Assembly: GCA_045616445.1 (NCBI GenBank)
Contig: JAZLGR010000027.1
Coordinates: 1 to 34,437 of the forward strand
Length of the DNA: 34,437 bases
Direction: 5' to 3'
Origin: Fimousia sp045616445
GTDB taxonomy: Bacteria; Bacillota; Clostridia; Lachnospirales; Lachnospiraceae
The notes beneath the pieces were generated by a model. The model made no database searches, had not been told where the DNA came from, and was given only the letters and a program-made list of their open reading frames with translations. Numbering within the stretch: the first letter of the stretch is position 1; every line of letters begins with the position of its first letter. This document shows, in pieces, positions 23,118-31,361 of this stretch. The translations under genes and the position numbers were made by a program.

Positions 23118-23237
23118 TTAGTCTGTTATACCTATTCTTACTGGAAGTTGAACAGATACGGTTATGAAATTGTCATAATTCTTTGCATCGTGATTGTTTG
23201 GGTTGATTATATCACGATTATTCACTGCGAAACGCAT
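23118..23237 (-). CDS. 39-residue protein of unknown function
   Basis: Starts at the ATG at 23237 (MRFAVNNRDIINPNN...), with AGAAGGAGA 7 bases upstream; the frame is open further up but has no other ribosome site. It is polar, Asn-rich in the middle, ends in a beta-strand-like VSVQLPVRIG segment, and has no signal peptide, membrane helix or Cys. A near-consensus promoter and a strong terminator frame it exactly, so it is very probably a real, well-expressed gene. I do not recognise it. Confidence 0.65.
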   Translation of the reverse strand: MRFAVNNRDIINPNNHDAKNYDNFITVSVQLPVRIGITD

Positions 23238-23311
23238 AATCTGATCTCCTTCTAGTATTGTGGGAATGCAATTAGGCTTTGAGTGCAACGATTTGCCGAA
23301 CTGCAAAATTT

Positions 23312-23341
23312 ATTATATCATAGGATGGGGGATGTAGTCAA
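23312..23341 (-). promoter_or_regulatory. Promoter of the 39-residue gene
   Basis: Minus strand: TTGACT (23336-23341), an 18-base spacer and TATAAT (23312-23317). The message leader is about 65 bases. Confidence 0.7.
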
Positions 23342-23356
23342 GAAAACTAAGTTCAA

Positions 23357-24811
23357 TTATTCCACCCCGCCATACCCGGTCTTTCTCACCATCTTCTGCC
23401 CTTCCTCAGACAGAATAAAGTCGATCATCTTCTTCACATTCGGATTCGGATCATTCTTTCTTGTAATCAGACAGACATTGGTCGTCAGTGGATAGGTGCC
23501 ATTCTCAATGTTTTCAACGGACGGTTCAATGCCGTCAATGGAAACCATATGCACACCCTTTTCCTGATTCAATTCTTCAAGGAAATATCGGAAAGAATAG
23601 CCGATCGCGCCATCTTCATTATGATACTGAGCAACCTGCCTGATCACGCCATCCATGGCACTGACTGTCTCATATGTTTGCGGTTCTTTCAGGGACACAT
23701 CCCCCATAAAATACTGCATCATGGTCTGAGATCCAGAATTTTCCGGACGCTGGAATGCCAGAATCTTCTGATTCTTACCGCCCAGTTCGCTCCAGTCTGT
23801 GATATCTCCATGATAGATTGCCTTCACCTGCTCACTTGTTAGGTTCTCAACCGGATTATCAGCCTCCACAAAGAAGACAAATGCTTCCCGGCCAATCGGC
23901 GTAATCTCCAAATCCACCCCAACATTCTCTGCTTCTTCTAACTGAGACGTAGAAGGTCTGGCGCCAAAGAACAGATCAATGCCATAGTCGCTGTCCTTGT
24001 CCGCCCCATCAAGCAGTCGGTCGAATCCGTTCACAGAATTAGTAAATGTCACAATTTTCCCATTATAATAGGTATCGCCGCTCTCCTTCATCCACTTCAC
24101 TTCAATCTTGTCGATATCCTTGTAAACCGCCTTGGCAAATGCTGCGTATAACGGATAGCAGGCTTCGGCTCCGTCCATAATCGGCATCTGTGCTTCCTTT
24201 TCAATACAAAAATCAGGCTTTTCATCAGGTTCCACCAGCTTGGAAGGATTGCTGTAAACCATGTAATCCTTAAAATCCGTGCTGGAAAAGCCATTCATAT
24301 AGTCAAATCCATGACCTGCATATCGCACATTTGGGCGATTTATATAGAAAAATGTGCTAATTCCGATGCAAACAATTGCCATTACAGCCGGTAGGATGAA
24401 CTTTTTCAGTGACATTTGCTCTCTCAGGCTCAGAAAGGCACATGCACCTGCATAGCTTATCATCGCTGTCACATAGAGCAGCACAAACTGATTCATCAGC
24501 AGATGGATGAGCATAATTGGTGCAAATGGCAGAATCAGCCAGCTGTATTGAAACATCAATTGGCTTTGTACGTTGCCTGATGCGAGGATCATCATGATGG
24601 TAAAGACAAGCAGCAGCACGCATGCGATCAAGCCGTTGCATCTTGCCGCAAAGGATGTGTCGTTTTTTTTACGCATCAGATGATAAATAACCATAACCGT
24701 GATTGGCACGACAATGATGTTGGCCTGCGGTAGGCCTGCTAGACTTAATACAAAGCCGGGGATGCATCCAATGAATGGAATCAAGGCATATACCAGTAAA
24801 AATTTTCCCAC
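23357..24811 (-). CDS. Membrane protein with PstS-like substrate-binding domain
   Basis: 484 residues from the GTG at 24811, chosen because AAAGGAG lies 8 bases upstream; the GTG at 24820 touches that site. About five membrane segments fill the first 160 residues. The rest is a periplasmic-binding fold of the PstS type, with NPVENLTSEQVKAIYHGDI, a WSELGG segment and RPENSGSQT, matching the phosphate-contact loops of PstS. No pstCAB genes are near, so this is unlikely to feed an ABC importer directly; a sensor or an anchored phosphate-binding role is possible. Domain calls good, role inferred. Confidence 0.8.
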   Translation of the reverse strand: MGKFLLVYALIPFIGCIPGFVLSLAGLPQANIIVVPITVMVIYHLMRKKNDTSFAARCNGLIACVLLLVFTIMMILASGNVQSQLMFQYSWLILPFAPIMLIHLLMNQFVLLYVTAMISYAGACAFLSLREQMSLKKFILPAVMAIVCIGISTFFYINRPNVRYAGHGFDYMNGFSSTDFKDYMVYSNPSKLVEPDEKPDFCIEKEAQMPIMDGAEACYPLYAAFAKAVYKDIDKIEVKWMKESGDTYYNGKIVTFTNSVNGFDRLLDGADKDSDYGIDLFFGARPSTSQLEEAENVGVDLEITPIGREAFVFFVEADNPVENLTSEQVKAIYHGDITDWSELGGKNQKILAFQRPENSGSQTMMQYFMGDVSLKEPQTYETVSAMDGVIRQVAQYHNEDGAIGYSFRYFLEELNQEKGVHMVSIDGIEPSVENIENGTYPLTTNVCLITRKNDPNPNVKKMIDFILSEEGQKMVRKTGYGGVE

Positions 24812-24990
24812 TTTTCTCACTCCTTTTATTTGCCATTATTCTTATCTCTATTATATCATAGAACAACACAAATCTGATACCATATCGAGCTCCTTGATTG
24901 CCGCGATTTAGTCTTTTAGATGTCTTGCAGGAAGGGAAATCTTATTTTTTTAGATTCCCCATCCCCAATTTTCAGTGATTTTTCTGTTTT

Positions 24991-25226
24991 GGGGAATGGC
25001 TTTCGTTCTTTTTCTCATTCCCATTCCCTTTCTACGCTGTGTTTTAGCTTCAGTGGGGAATGGCTTTTACTGTTTTTCACATTTCCATTCCCTTTCTACA
25101 CTGTGTTTTAGCTTCAGTAGGGAATGGCTTTCACTCTTTTTCACATTTCCATTCCCTTTCTACACTGTGTTTTAGCTTCAGTAGGGATGGGCTTTCGCGA
25201 TTTCAACCATATCCATTCCCTTTTTT
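24991..25226. repeat. Tandem array of 64-bp units
   Basis: Units start at 24991, 25055, 25119 and 25183 with an exact 64-base period; the last is partial. Each contains (G)GGGAATGG...CCATTCCC, so each can fold back on itself, followed by CTTTCTAC(A/G)CTGTGTTTTAGCTTCAGT. As 64 is not a multiple of 3, the repeat is read in three successive frames, which produces overlapping false ORFs. Non-coding. Confidence 0.9.
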
Positions 25227-25316
25227 ACAAATTATTCAATTTTTCGGGTATGGGAAAACTTGAGTCTTTCAATTCCCCATCCCTTTTGTTTCTCCGATTT
25301 TATATAGTAGACACAC

Positions 25317-25344
25317 AAAAAGGAGCCTACAACCTGTAAGCTCC
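25317..25344 (-). terminator. Terminator of the 42-residue gene
   Basis: GGAGC...GCTCC hairpin (with TACA/TGTA inside) followed on the minus strand by TTTTTGTGTG. It follows the stop codon at 25351. Confidence 0.7.
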
Positions 25345-25350
25345 TCCTAC

Positions 25351-25479
25351 TTATCTCTTCATTATCGTAAACAAGAATTCCATCGCCTCAACATCAGACT
25401 GCTGCACGCGCATATTCGTCATCATCTTTTCTCCGTTCGGTGTAATATAACTCACCTCAACTTTACTATTCCAATTCAT
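25351..25479 (-). CDS. 42-residue protein of unknown function
   Basis: Starts MNWNSKVEVSYITPNGEKMM and ends FLFTIMKR. The ribosome site is weak (TTAGG, 7 bases before the ATG). Charge and spacing are those of a real small cytosolic protein, and a terminator follows directly. It lies 35 bases after the stop of the 183-residue gene and is likely co-transcribed with it. No family recognised. Confidence 0.5.
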   Translation of the reverse strand: MNWNSKVEVSYITPNGEKMMTNMRVQQSDVEAMEFLFTIMKR

Positions 25480-25514
25480 ATGCGCCTAAAATTCATGCTC
25501 TATTAGAATTAATA

Positions 25515-26066
25515 TTAGAATTCATCAACTACATGAATACGATATACATCTTCTCCATCAATCACTGCTTTCGTCACTAATGCAATCTGATCTTCCATGA
25601 AGATTTCTGTCTTCTTGTCTTCTCTTGCCACAATTGTGATACAGTCACTTCCACCTTCGCCATCTACCACATAAGCATATTCTCTAGGCATTTTGAAGTT
25701 TGCATCGTACTCATCCGGAATAAAGATTTTATGTACTCTTGTCAGCCATGCAGCCTGATCAATAATCTTTTCTCTTGGATCAGGATTGATGGTATTCACA
25801 AAATTCAAAGCTTCTGCCTTATTGATATCATAGAAGTCTTTGCCATTTACAACCATTCTTGTCACCTGAACTGCATCGCCAGCTTTCAACGCTCTATTGT
25901 AAGCTGTTGCTTCCTGCATAATCTCAACCTGTGCCCCATCAACAGTCACAACGAATCCAACTTCTTCAGGGACTTCTCCTGCAATCACGTCTTCAATAAC
26001 TGTTTCATATTTGTATGCTGTTCTGCATAATGCCATGTCTTTATATAACTGTCCAGTTGTATACAT
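25515..26066 (-). CDS. Conserved-looking protein of unknown function
   Basis: 183 residues, soluble and acidic, no signal peptide or membrane segment, and only two Cys. There seem to be two related halves: VDGAQVEIMQEATAY...VQVTRMVVNGKDFYDIN in the first and REDKKTEIFMEDQIALVTKA followed by VIDGEDVYRIH in the second. This suggests an internal duplication of an alpha/beta unit. I do not recognise the family. AGGAGAAAGG lies before the ATG, and the GNAT gene ends 20 bases upstream, so they share a transcript. Confidence 0.6.
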   Translation of the reverse strand: MYTTGQLYKDMALCRTAYKYETVIEDVIAGEVPEEVGFVVTVDGAQVEIMQEATAYNRALKAGDAVQVTRMVVNGKDFYDINKAEALNFVNTINPDPREKIIDQAAWLTRVHKIFIPDEYDANFKMPREYAYVVDGEGGSDCITIVAREDKKTEIFMEDQIALVTKAVIDGEDVYRIHVVDEF

Positions 26067-26086
26067 AATGATTACTTTCCTTTCTC

Positions 26087-26569
26087 CTATTCCACAAAAC
26101 TCTCCATCTTCCTCAGATAAGTCACAAACCCAGCCTTCTCATAGAAAGCCAGCGCTGCCTCATTAAACTCCCACATCTCAAGTTCAATTCGCAGGTACCC
26201 TCTTGCCTTCGCAGCTGATTTCGCATAACTTAGCAACCTGGTTGCGATTCCATGTCTTCTATACTTTGGATTCACGCCAAACTCTGAGATATGCATGCAT
26301 TTTCGATGGGCATACTTTGGATTTTGCGGGATGATGTATCGAACTACGGCAAATCCTACGATTTCCTGCCCCACAATCGCGACAATCACATCCACATTGG
26401 CATCGTCAAAACTCTGGTCGATCATAGATTTCATATCATCCCATCGCTCCTCCGGGAACATATCCGGGTAGCCATGCATGTGAAGCTCATACACCTGTTT
26501 TCGCAGAATATTCAGTTCCTCTAATTCTTCTCTTTTTGCTGTTCTAATCTTTAAGCCTGCATCTATCAT
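26087..26569 (-). CDS. GNAT-family N-acetyltransferase
   Basis: 160 residues, the normal size. The acetyl-CoA-binding motif A reads FGVNPKYRRHGIATRLL (R-R-x-G-x-A), and the C-terminal half has the usual ELEMWEFNEAALAFYEKAGF strand and helix (motif B). It transfers an acetyl group from acetyl-CoA to an amine; the substrate is unknown. It starts 10 bases after the YwqG-like gene ends, within an apparent operon 27449 to 25351. Confidence 0.88.
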   Translation of the reverse strand: MIDAGLKIRTAKREELEELNILRKQVYELHMHGYPDMFPEERWDDMKSMIDQSFDDANVDVIVAIVGQEIVGFAVVRYIIPQNPKYAHRKCMHISEFGVNPKYRRHGIATRLLSYAKSAAKARGYLRIELEMWEFNEAALAFYEKAGFVTYLRKMESFVE

Positions 26570-26579
26570 ACGTTTCTTC

Positions 26580-27449
26580 CTAATAACAATCCCAGTTATA
26601 TAACACTTTGGAAAAGTCCAAATTTTTCAAATTTTCCGAACAAATGAAAAAATTAGCCACACCGCAGTCTCCCCAGAGAATGTCATTGTCCTGGGAATCC
26701 ATCTGGAACAACAAAGTGTCGAATTCCTCTTTCTGCTCCTCATCCCTTGGATCATACTGGGTGAAGTTCGGATATCCAAAGATCTTATGTCCCCATTCGC
26801 TGAGATTTTCTACCAACTCGTCATCATTTTCATCGAAAAACTGTTCAAATGCATCGTTGTCCACTTCCATTTGACAGACCACGTCCAGAGCTTTTCGAAT
26901 TGCCTCTTCATATTCGTCTTCCAGACAATAATCGACACAGTCAGAGTCCTTTACAAATGACAACTTATATTCATCATAAAGAGGCAGATACTCTTTCTCA
27001 CGGTTCAGCATCGTGCCAGAGCCCATGCCCGTTGCCATGACATCTTCTGCAGTTACATCTTCATCTACATCTTTATGGTAAACCACGCGGAATGTATCCT
27101 GTTTTGTCGGGTCATCAAAATTTAGTCCCATCAAATCATCAGAAGCAATGAAAAACTGCAGGATTCCTGTTTCCGGCAGGAGTGGAAACTCCTTGCTAAG
27201 TGCCACTTCCCCACCAGCCTGGGCAGAATTCATCTGGGCAAAATTCATCTGGACAATCATGAAAAGCGGTTTCCCATCTGAAGTGCATGGACACTCCCTT
27301 CCTTTTTCCCAGTATGGCAACCCGCCGAATTTGCTGTCAGTCAGCCCTAACCCTTCTGCTTTTTCTGCCTTGACTCTAATCACCGGTTTACTATAATGGG
27401 CCTTCACGTAATCCACAACCTGGCCAACAATTTTCTGATCTATCGTCAT
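26580..27449 (-). CDS. YwqG-family protein (DUF1963)
   Basis: 289 residues. The family pattern is visible: GLGLTDSKFGGLPYWEKG followed by CPCTSDGKPLFMIVQMN near the N-terminus, LPETGILQFFIASDD in the middle and GDCGVANFFI close to the end. The Bacillus YwqG structure is known but its function is not. A short tandem run (MNFAQMNSAQAGGE, about 68-81) is a local oddity. GAGGAGA lies 9 bases before the ATG. First gene of the group that continues with the GNAT gene. Confidence 0.82.
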   Translation of the reverse strand: MTIDQKIVGQVVDYVKAHYSKPVIRVKAEKAEGLGLTDSKFGGLPYWEKGRECPCTSDGKPLFMIVQMNFAQMNSAQAGGEVALSKEFPLLPETGILQFFIASDDLMGLNFDDPTKQDTFRVVYHKDVDEDVTAEDVMATGMGSGTMLNREKEYLPLYDEYKLSFVKDSDCVDYCLEDEYEEAIRKALDVVCQMEVDNDAFEQFFDENDDELVENLSEWGHKIFGYPNFTQYDPRDEEQKEEFDTLLFQMDSQDNDILWGDCGVANFFICSENLKNLDFSKVLYNWDCY

Positions 27450-27480
27450 CTGTCAAATTCTCCTCTATACTCTAAAATCC

Positions 27481-28032
27481 TTAATCCAACCGATGTGCCT
27501 CATCCGCCGTCTTCGTAATAATCTTCTCAATCTCATACAGATCCCGCTGTCGTTCAAATGGCAGATTGTCACTGGTAATTCTCACCAGTTTTTCACCCTT
27601 TCGGAATTTCACAATTCTCATACCGCCAGTCATCGGCTCCCCAAACTGATTCTCATAGTCTGCAAGCTTTAACTCCTCAATCTTTCGAAATGCCTCATCT
27701 GCAATGGTCTTGTCAGAACAATACGCCAGATGCTCCTCCTGCTCCATGTACTCATACTTTGAATAATAATGCAGCTCGTAGGTCTGCTCATCCCTTTTGT
27801 ACAGCACATATTCCTTGTAGCCGTCCCCGCCCACAGTGGCAAGGGTCTTTCTGCAGGTATCAATCAGCATCTCAAGGCCTGCGTCGGATACGGAAGCCTT
27901 CTCTGCCTTTTTCTGATACTAGCTGTTTCCTGTTAACAATTGTCCACATTCCATGCAGAACTTTCCTGCTGGAGTGGATGAACCACAGCCTGGACAGGTC
28001 ACCATCTTTGTCTCAATCTTTTCTAATTTCAT
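27481..28032 (-). pseudogene. Zinc-ribbon protein gene interrupted by an in-frame amber codon
   Basis: Reading starts at the ATG at 28032 (GGGGGTGA site 8 bases upstream). The first 37 codons encode a zinc ribbon (CPGC...CMEC). A TAG at 27919-27921 then stops it. The same frame continues without further stops through LEMLIDTCRKTLATVGGDGY to the end at 27481, giving one protein of 183 residues if the TAG were sense. Related zinc-ribbon proteins with this C-terminal domain are familiar from Lachnospiraceae. The downstream part could restart at an internal ATG (27870) but has no good site. It is a recent nonsense mutation or a sequence error; TAG is an ordinary stop in this window (ends at 2544 and 16713). 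Confidence 0.75.
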
Positions 28033-28060
28033 GGTTTTCGTCACCCCCAATTTATCTCAA

Positions 28061-28092
28061 CTGTATCTCTACAATACTGTATCTCTACAATA
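28061..28092. repeat. Exact 16-base tandem repeat upstream of the zinc-ribbon gene
   Basis: CTGTATCTCTACAATA occurs twice without a gap (28061-28076 and 28077-28092), 30-60 bases upstream of the start codon at 28032. It may be a paired operator or a slippage product. Confidence 0.6.
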
Positions 28093-28116
28093 TACTTCTT
28101 ACATTGAACTCCATTA

Positions 28117-28145
28117 TAAAAGGAGCCCACTGACAGTAAGCTCCT
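28117..28145 (-). terminator. Terminator of lysA
   Basis: GGAGC...GCTCC stem followed on the minus strand by TTTTATAAT, just beyond the lysA stop at 28171. It resembles the terminator at 25317-25344. Confidence 0.65.
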
Positions 28146-28170
28146 CTTTATTATACTACATTATTCATAT

Positions 28171-29472
28171 TTACATATCGTTTCTTACGATATCTTCTAA
28201 ACTTTCTCTCTTCACTGCCACATAGCTTGTACCGTCGTTCTTCACCATGACAATCGGTGGACGTCCGATGCGGTTGTAATTAGAAGCCATAGAATAGTTG
28301 TAAGCACCAGTTGTTAATACTGCGATGATATCTCCACGAGTCACAGTAGATGGCACCATCACATGTTCCTGGATAATATCGCCACTTTCACAGCAACGGC
28401 CTACGATGGAAGCTTCCATGTCGCATGTTTCAGCCATACGACCTGCAGCATAACAAGTGTAAGCAGATCCGTAAAGAGCAAATCTTGGGTTATCTGGCAT
28501 ACCGCCGTCGATGGATACATAATTTTTGTATCCTGGAATGCGTTTTACAGTACCTGCAGTGTAAAGAGTCATACCTGCATCACCGACGATGCTGCGTCCT
28601 GGTTCCATATGGATTTCTGGCATCTCAATGCCTAATTCCCTGCAGACTTCATCGATTCTTGCTGCCACTTCCCCAATCTTTGCATCGATATCAAGAACAG
28701 GATCATTCTCTGTATAACGAACACCATAGCCGCCGCCAAGGTCTAACTGTTCTGCCACATAACCATGTTTTTCTTTCATCTCGGCGATAAATTCAAGCAT
28801 GATCTGTGCGCCACGTTCGAATACGTCTTCCTCAAAGATTTGAGAACCAAGGTGACAATGGAATCCAACCAGCTCAACATGTTCTTTTGCTAAGGTAAGC
28901 ACTGTAATTTCTTCCGCCTGACCTGTTTCGATGGCAGAACCAAACTTGGAGTCAACCTGTCCTGTCTGCACTGCTGCATAGGTGTGAGTGTCGATACCAG
29001 GTGTTAATCGAAGTAATACCTGCTGAACCTTGCCCTGTTTCGCAGCTTCCGCGTCGATGGCATTCATTTCTTCAATATTATCTACTACAAAGTAGCCAAT
29101 GCCATTTTTCATGGCATATTCGATATCCCAGTCAGTCTTATTGTTGCTGTGGAAATACGCATTCTTAATGTCATAGCCTGCTTTTAATGCTGTGTAGATC
29201 TCGCCGGAGGATACCACGTCGATACCGAAGTCCTCTTCTGCCATGATTTCATACGCTCTCTTAAAGCAGTTGGCTTTGCTGGCAAAAAGTGGCTTGCCAT
29301 TTCCCTTAAAGTACTTTGCAAATGCATCCTTATACACTCTACAGTTTTCTCTGATACGGTCCTCGTCCATCAGATATAAAGGTGTACCATACTGTGCTGC
29401 AAGTGCAAGTGTGTCCTGACCGGCAAATGTCAGGTGATTTTCTTCATTAATTCCAACATTCTTACAAATCAT
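28171..29472 (-). CDS. lysA: Diaminopimelate decarboxylase
   Basis: 433 residues. It converts meso-diaminopimelate to lysine, the last step of lysine synthesis, with pyridoxal phosphate. Visible motifs are PLFASKANCF with the cofactor Lys66, GFHCHLGSQI, LDLGGGYGVRY, EPGRSIVGDAG and CESGDII (Cys in the active site across the dimer), all normal for LysA. It is transcribed alone. The short upstream gap (about 140 bases) shows no lysine riboswitch structure. The AAAAGAG site before the ATG is modest. Confidence 0.95.
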   Translation of the reverse strand: MICKNVGINEENHLTFAGQDTLALAAQYGTPLYLMDEDRIRENCRVYKDAFAKYFKGNGKPLFASKANCFKRAYEIMAEEDFGIDVVSSGEIYTALKAGYDIKNAYFHSNNKTDWDIEYAMKNGIGYFVVDNIEEMNAIDAEAAKQGKVQQVLLRLTPGIDTHTYAAVQTGQVDSKFGSAIETGQAEEITVLTLAKEHVELVGFHCHLGSQIFEEDVFERGAQIMLEFIAEMKEKHGYVAEQLDLGGGYGVRYTENDPVLDIDAKIGEVAARIDEVCRELGIEMPEIHMEPGRSIVGDAGMTLYTAGTVKRIPGYKNYVSIDGGMPDNPRFALYGSAYTCYAAGRMAETCDMEASIVGRCCESGDIIQEHVMVPSTVTRGDIIAVLTTGAYNYSMASNYNRIGRPPIVMVKNDGTSYVAVKRESLEDIVRNDM

Positions 29473-29614
29473 ATTTCTTCTCTTTTCTATAATATAGTTT
29501 TATCTTTTTTGTTTCTGTCTTTTGCATCAACGCAAAAACTTCATTCATTTTAACACAAAATAAAGAAAAACACAAAAAAACTAAATAAAATTAACCAGAG
29601 ATTTCTACCTCGAT

Positions 29615-30169
29615 TTATTCCTCCTGGAATTTCTCTGGATTCAACATCTTGATTACCTTTGCAGGATTTCCTGCAACAACTGCGTAGTCCGGCACATCTT
29701 TTGTTACTACAGATGCTGCTCCAACGATTGCATATCTTCCGATTTCAACCCCAGGCAAGATCGTTGCGCCTGCCCCAATCCAGGAACCTTGGCGAATAAT
29801 GACCGGTTTGCATGTCAATACCTGTCTTTCATATGGATCGTGATTGTTGGTTAAAATCTGCACATTGGCTGCGATCTGCACATCATCTTCGATGGTCACG
29901 CCACCTCTGGCCATGGCCACCATGTTGAAATTGATGTATACATTGTTGCCAATCTTGATATTCTCAATGGCTGCACCCCGGAATGGTGTCATCACCACAC
30001 TGTTTTCCCCGATATTTTCGCCAAATAATTCTGCCTGAATCTTCGCATACTCTGGCGTTCCAGGCTGTGTATTATTAAGTGCCCAAAGCAGATCATCTGC
30101 TTTTGTGTTGGTCCCGCGACCCTTGTAGGAAGGATCACGCATATCAATTCTTACTTCTTCTACGTTCAT
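29615..30169 (-). CDS. Hexapeptide-repeat acyltransferase (maltose/galactoside O-acetyltransferase type)
   Basis: 184 residues with a left-handed beta-helix built of hexapeptide repeats (IENIKIGNNVYINFNMVA, VTIEDDVQIAANVQI, SWIGAGATILPGVEIGRYA, IVGAASVVTKDVPDYAVVAG). NNHDPYERQ holds the likely catalytic His, and NPAKVIK ends the helix as in LacA/Maa. It probably moves an acetyl group from CoA to a sugar; substrate unknown. AGAGGA precedes the ATG. Single gene between lysA and the nitroreductase. Confidence 0.87.
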   Translation of the reverse strand: MNVEEVRIDMRDPSYKGRGTNTKADDLLWALNNTQPGTPEYAKIQAELFGENIGENSVVMTPFRGAAIENIKIGNNVYINFNMVAMARGGVTIEDDVQIAANVQILTNNHDPYERQVLTCKPVIIRQGSWIGAGATILPGVEIGRYAIVGAASVVTKDVPDYAVVAGNPAKVIKMLNPEKFQEE

Positions 30170-30254
30170 TTTTTATCCTCTTCTATTCCTTGTATAATTA
30201 ATCCTATTATATCACAGATATTGTTATATTCGTAACAAGCCGGCACATATATTC

Positions 30255-30282
30255 AAAAAAGGCCCGGCACAACGCCGGACCT
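30255..30282 (-). terminator. Terminator of the nitroreductase gene
   Basis: GGCCCGGC/GCCGGACC stem followed on the minus strand by TTTTTTG. It follows the stop at 30332. Confidence 0.8.
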
Positions 30283-30331
30283 CTCCTATTCACTAATCAA
30301 GCACAGTTCTATATTGAAACAATCACAAGGA

Positions 30332-31111
30332 TTACATCCATCTAACCTGTGCATCTTTTCTCTTAACAGTTCTTCTATACTTCACAGCTGGATAGCCCAA
30401 TACTAATGTAGTCACTACTTTGTAGCCCTTCTGTAATTTCAGCGCACGCTTGATCTTTCTGCTTTTATTGGCACACATGCTGAAGAATCCACTGAAGAGT
30501 ACGCCCAAACCGTGAGCCTCTGCCATGAAAGCCATGTTCTCGGCTGCGAGGGATGCATTTACCTGGCTGCGCCCTGCAATCACGATAACGATTGGCGCGC
30601 CTTTGAACATGAAGTCGTCAGGAAGCTCGCTAAGACCGATGAGCTTGGTAATTGGTTTCGCAGTTTTGAGAAGCTTGCGGAACATGTCAACCGCATAGCT
30701 TTCTAACACGTCTTTGTGGTGATTGAGCACAACATAGCTGATGTCCTGGGCGTTGCCGCCTGTTGGTGCGAGACGACCAGCGTCGATGATGTCCTTGATG
30801 ACTGCCTTCGGAATCTTCTGATCTGTAAACTGGCGAACGGTTCTTCTGGTCTTGATGGCCATCATGAGTTCTTCCGGATTCAGGCGGGTATCCTGTTCGA
30901 AGGTTTCTGTCTCGTCTGCAAATCCGGTAATAGTGATTGCGCCCTGTGGACAGATTGCTTCACAGTGGCCGCATAAGATGCAGGTGTCACGGAGAAGTGC
31001 TGCCTTGCCGTCTTCTATTTTGAAATTGCCTGCCACGCAGTCCTTGAGACACAGACCGCAGCCCACACAGGCATCCTGATTGATAATCACGTTATGTTCT
31101 TGCTTTTTCAT
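30332..31111 (-). CDS. Nitroreductase with N-terminal two-cluster ferredoxin domain
   Basis: 259 residues. Two [4Fe-4S] motifs (Cys15, 18, 21, 25 and Cys44, 47, 50, 54) are followed by an FMN-dependent nitroreductase domain (about 80-259) with TRRTVRQF, APTGGNAQ and GLGVLFSGFF. This fused form is typical of anaerobes and takes electrons from reduced ferredoxin. Physiological substrate unknown (nitro compounds, quinones or enoates). GAGG lies 7 bases before the ATG. The upstream A/T-rich region has several TATAAT-like boxes. Confidence 0.92.
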   Translation of the reverse strand: MKKQEHNVIINQDACVGCGLCLKDCVAGNFKIEDGKAALLRDTCILCGHCEAICPQGAITITGFADETETFEQDTRLNPEELMMAIKTRRTVRQFTDQKIPKAVIKDIIDAGRLAPTGGNAQDISYVVLNHHKDVLESYAVDMFRKLLKTAKPITKLIGLSELPDDFMFKGAPIVIVIAGRSQVNASLAAENMAFMAEAHGLGVLFSGFFSMCANKSRKIKRALKLQKGYKVVTTLVLGYPAVKYRRTVKRKDAQVRWM

Positions 31112-31361
31112 GGTTCTACCTCGTTTTCGAATTATTATAGACTTATAATTATAATCTTATTATAATTCAAAATGCTTCGAATTACCATAGCATTGTGATT
31201 AGAATCGAATCGCAATCACATGTTGTCTGGAAATCAGCTTAATCTACCATCCCGGCTGTACTATAAAAAAATCCAAAGGATAATAATTTACAGATAATTT
31301 ATACATACAACATTGTTGACGTGATATAATGATACAAATGCCAGAGAGGAGTATCATAATC

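Noticed and set aside
24991..25226. CRISPR array
   Set aside because: Units are near-identical throughout with no variable spacers, and no cas gene is present.
24920..25339. Four overlapping short plus-strand ORFs with repeated Phe/Pro-rich peptides
   Set aside because: They are the 64-bp repeat read in successive frames; no ribosome sites, and a period not divisible by three.
27919..27921. Recoded TAG (pyrrolysine or suppressor use)
   Set aside because: TAG ends other genes in the window (for example at 2544 and 16713) and no recoding machinery is visible; a mutation or error is simpler.
27669..28225. Plus-strand ORFs opposite the zinc-ribbon gene
   Set aside because: Antisense to a recognisable protein-coding frame with a strong ribosome site.
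29473..29614. Lysine riboswitch before lysA
   Set aside because: The leader is too short and shows no L-box-like helices.
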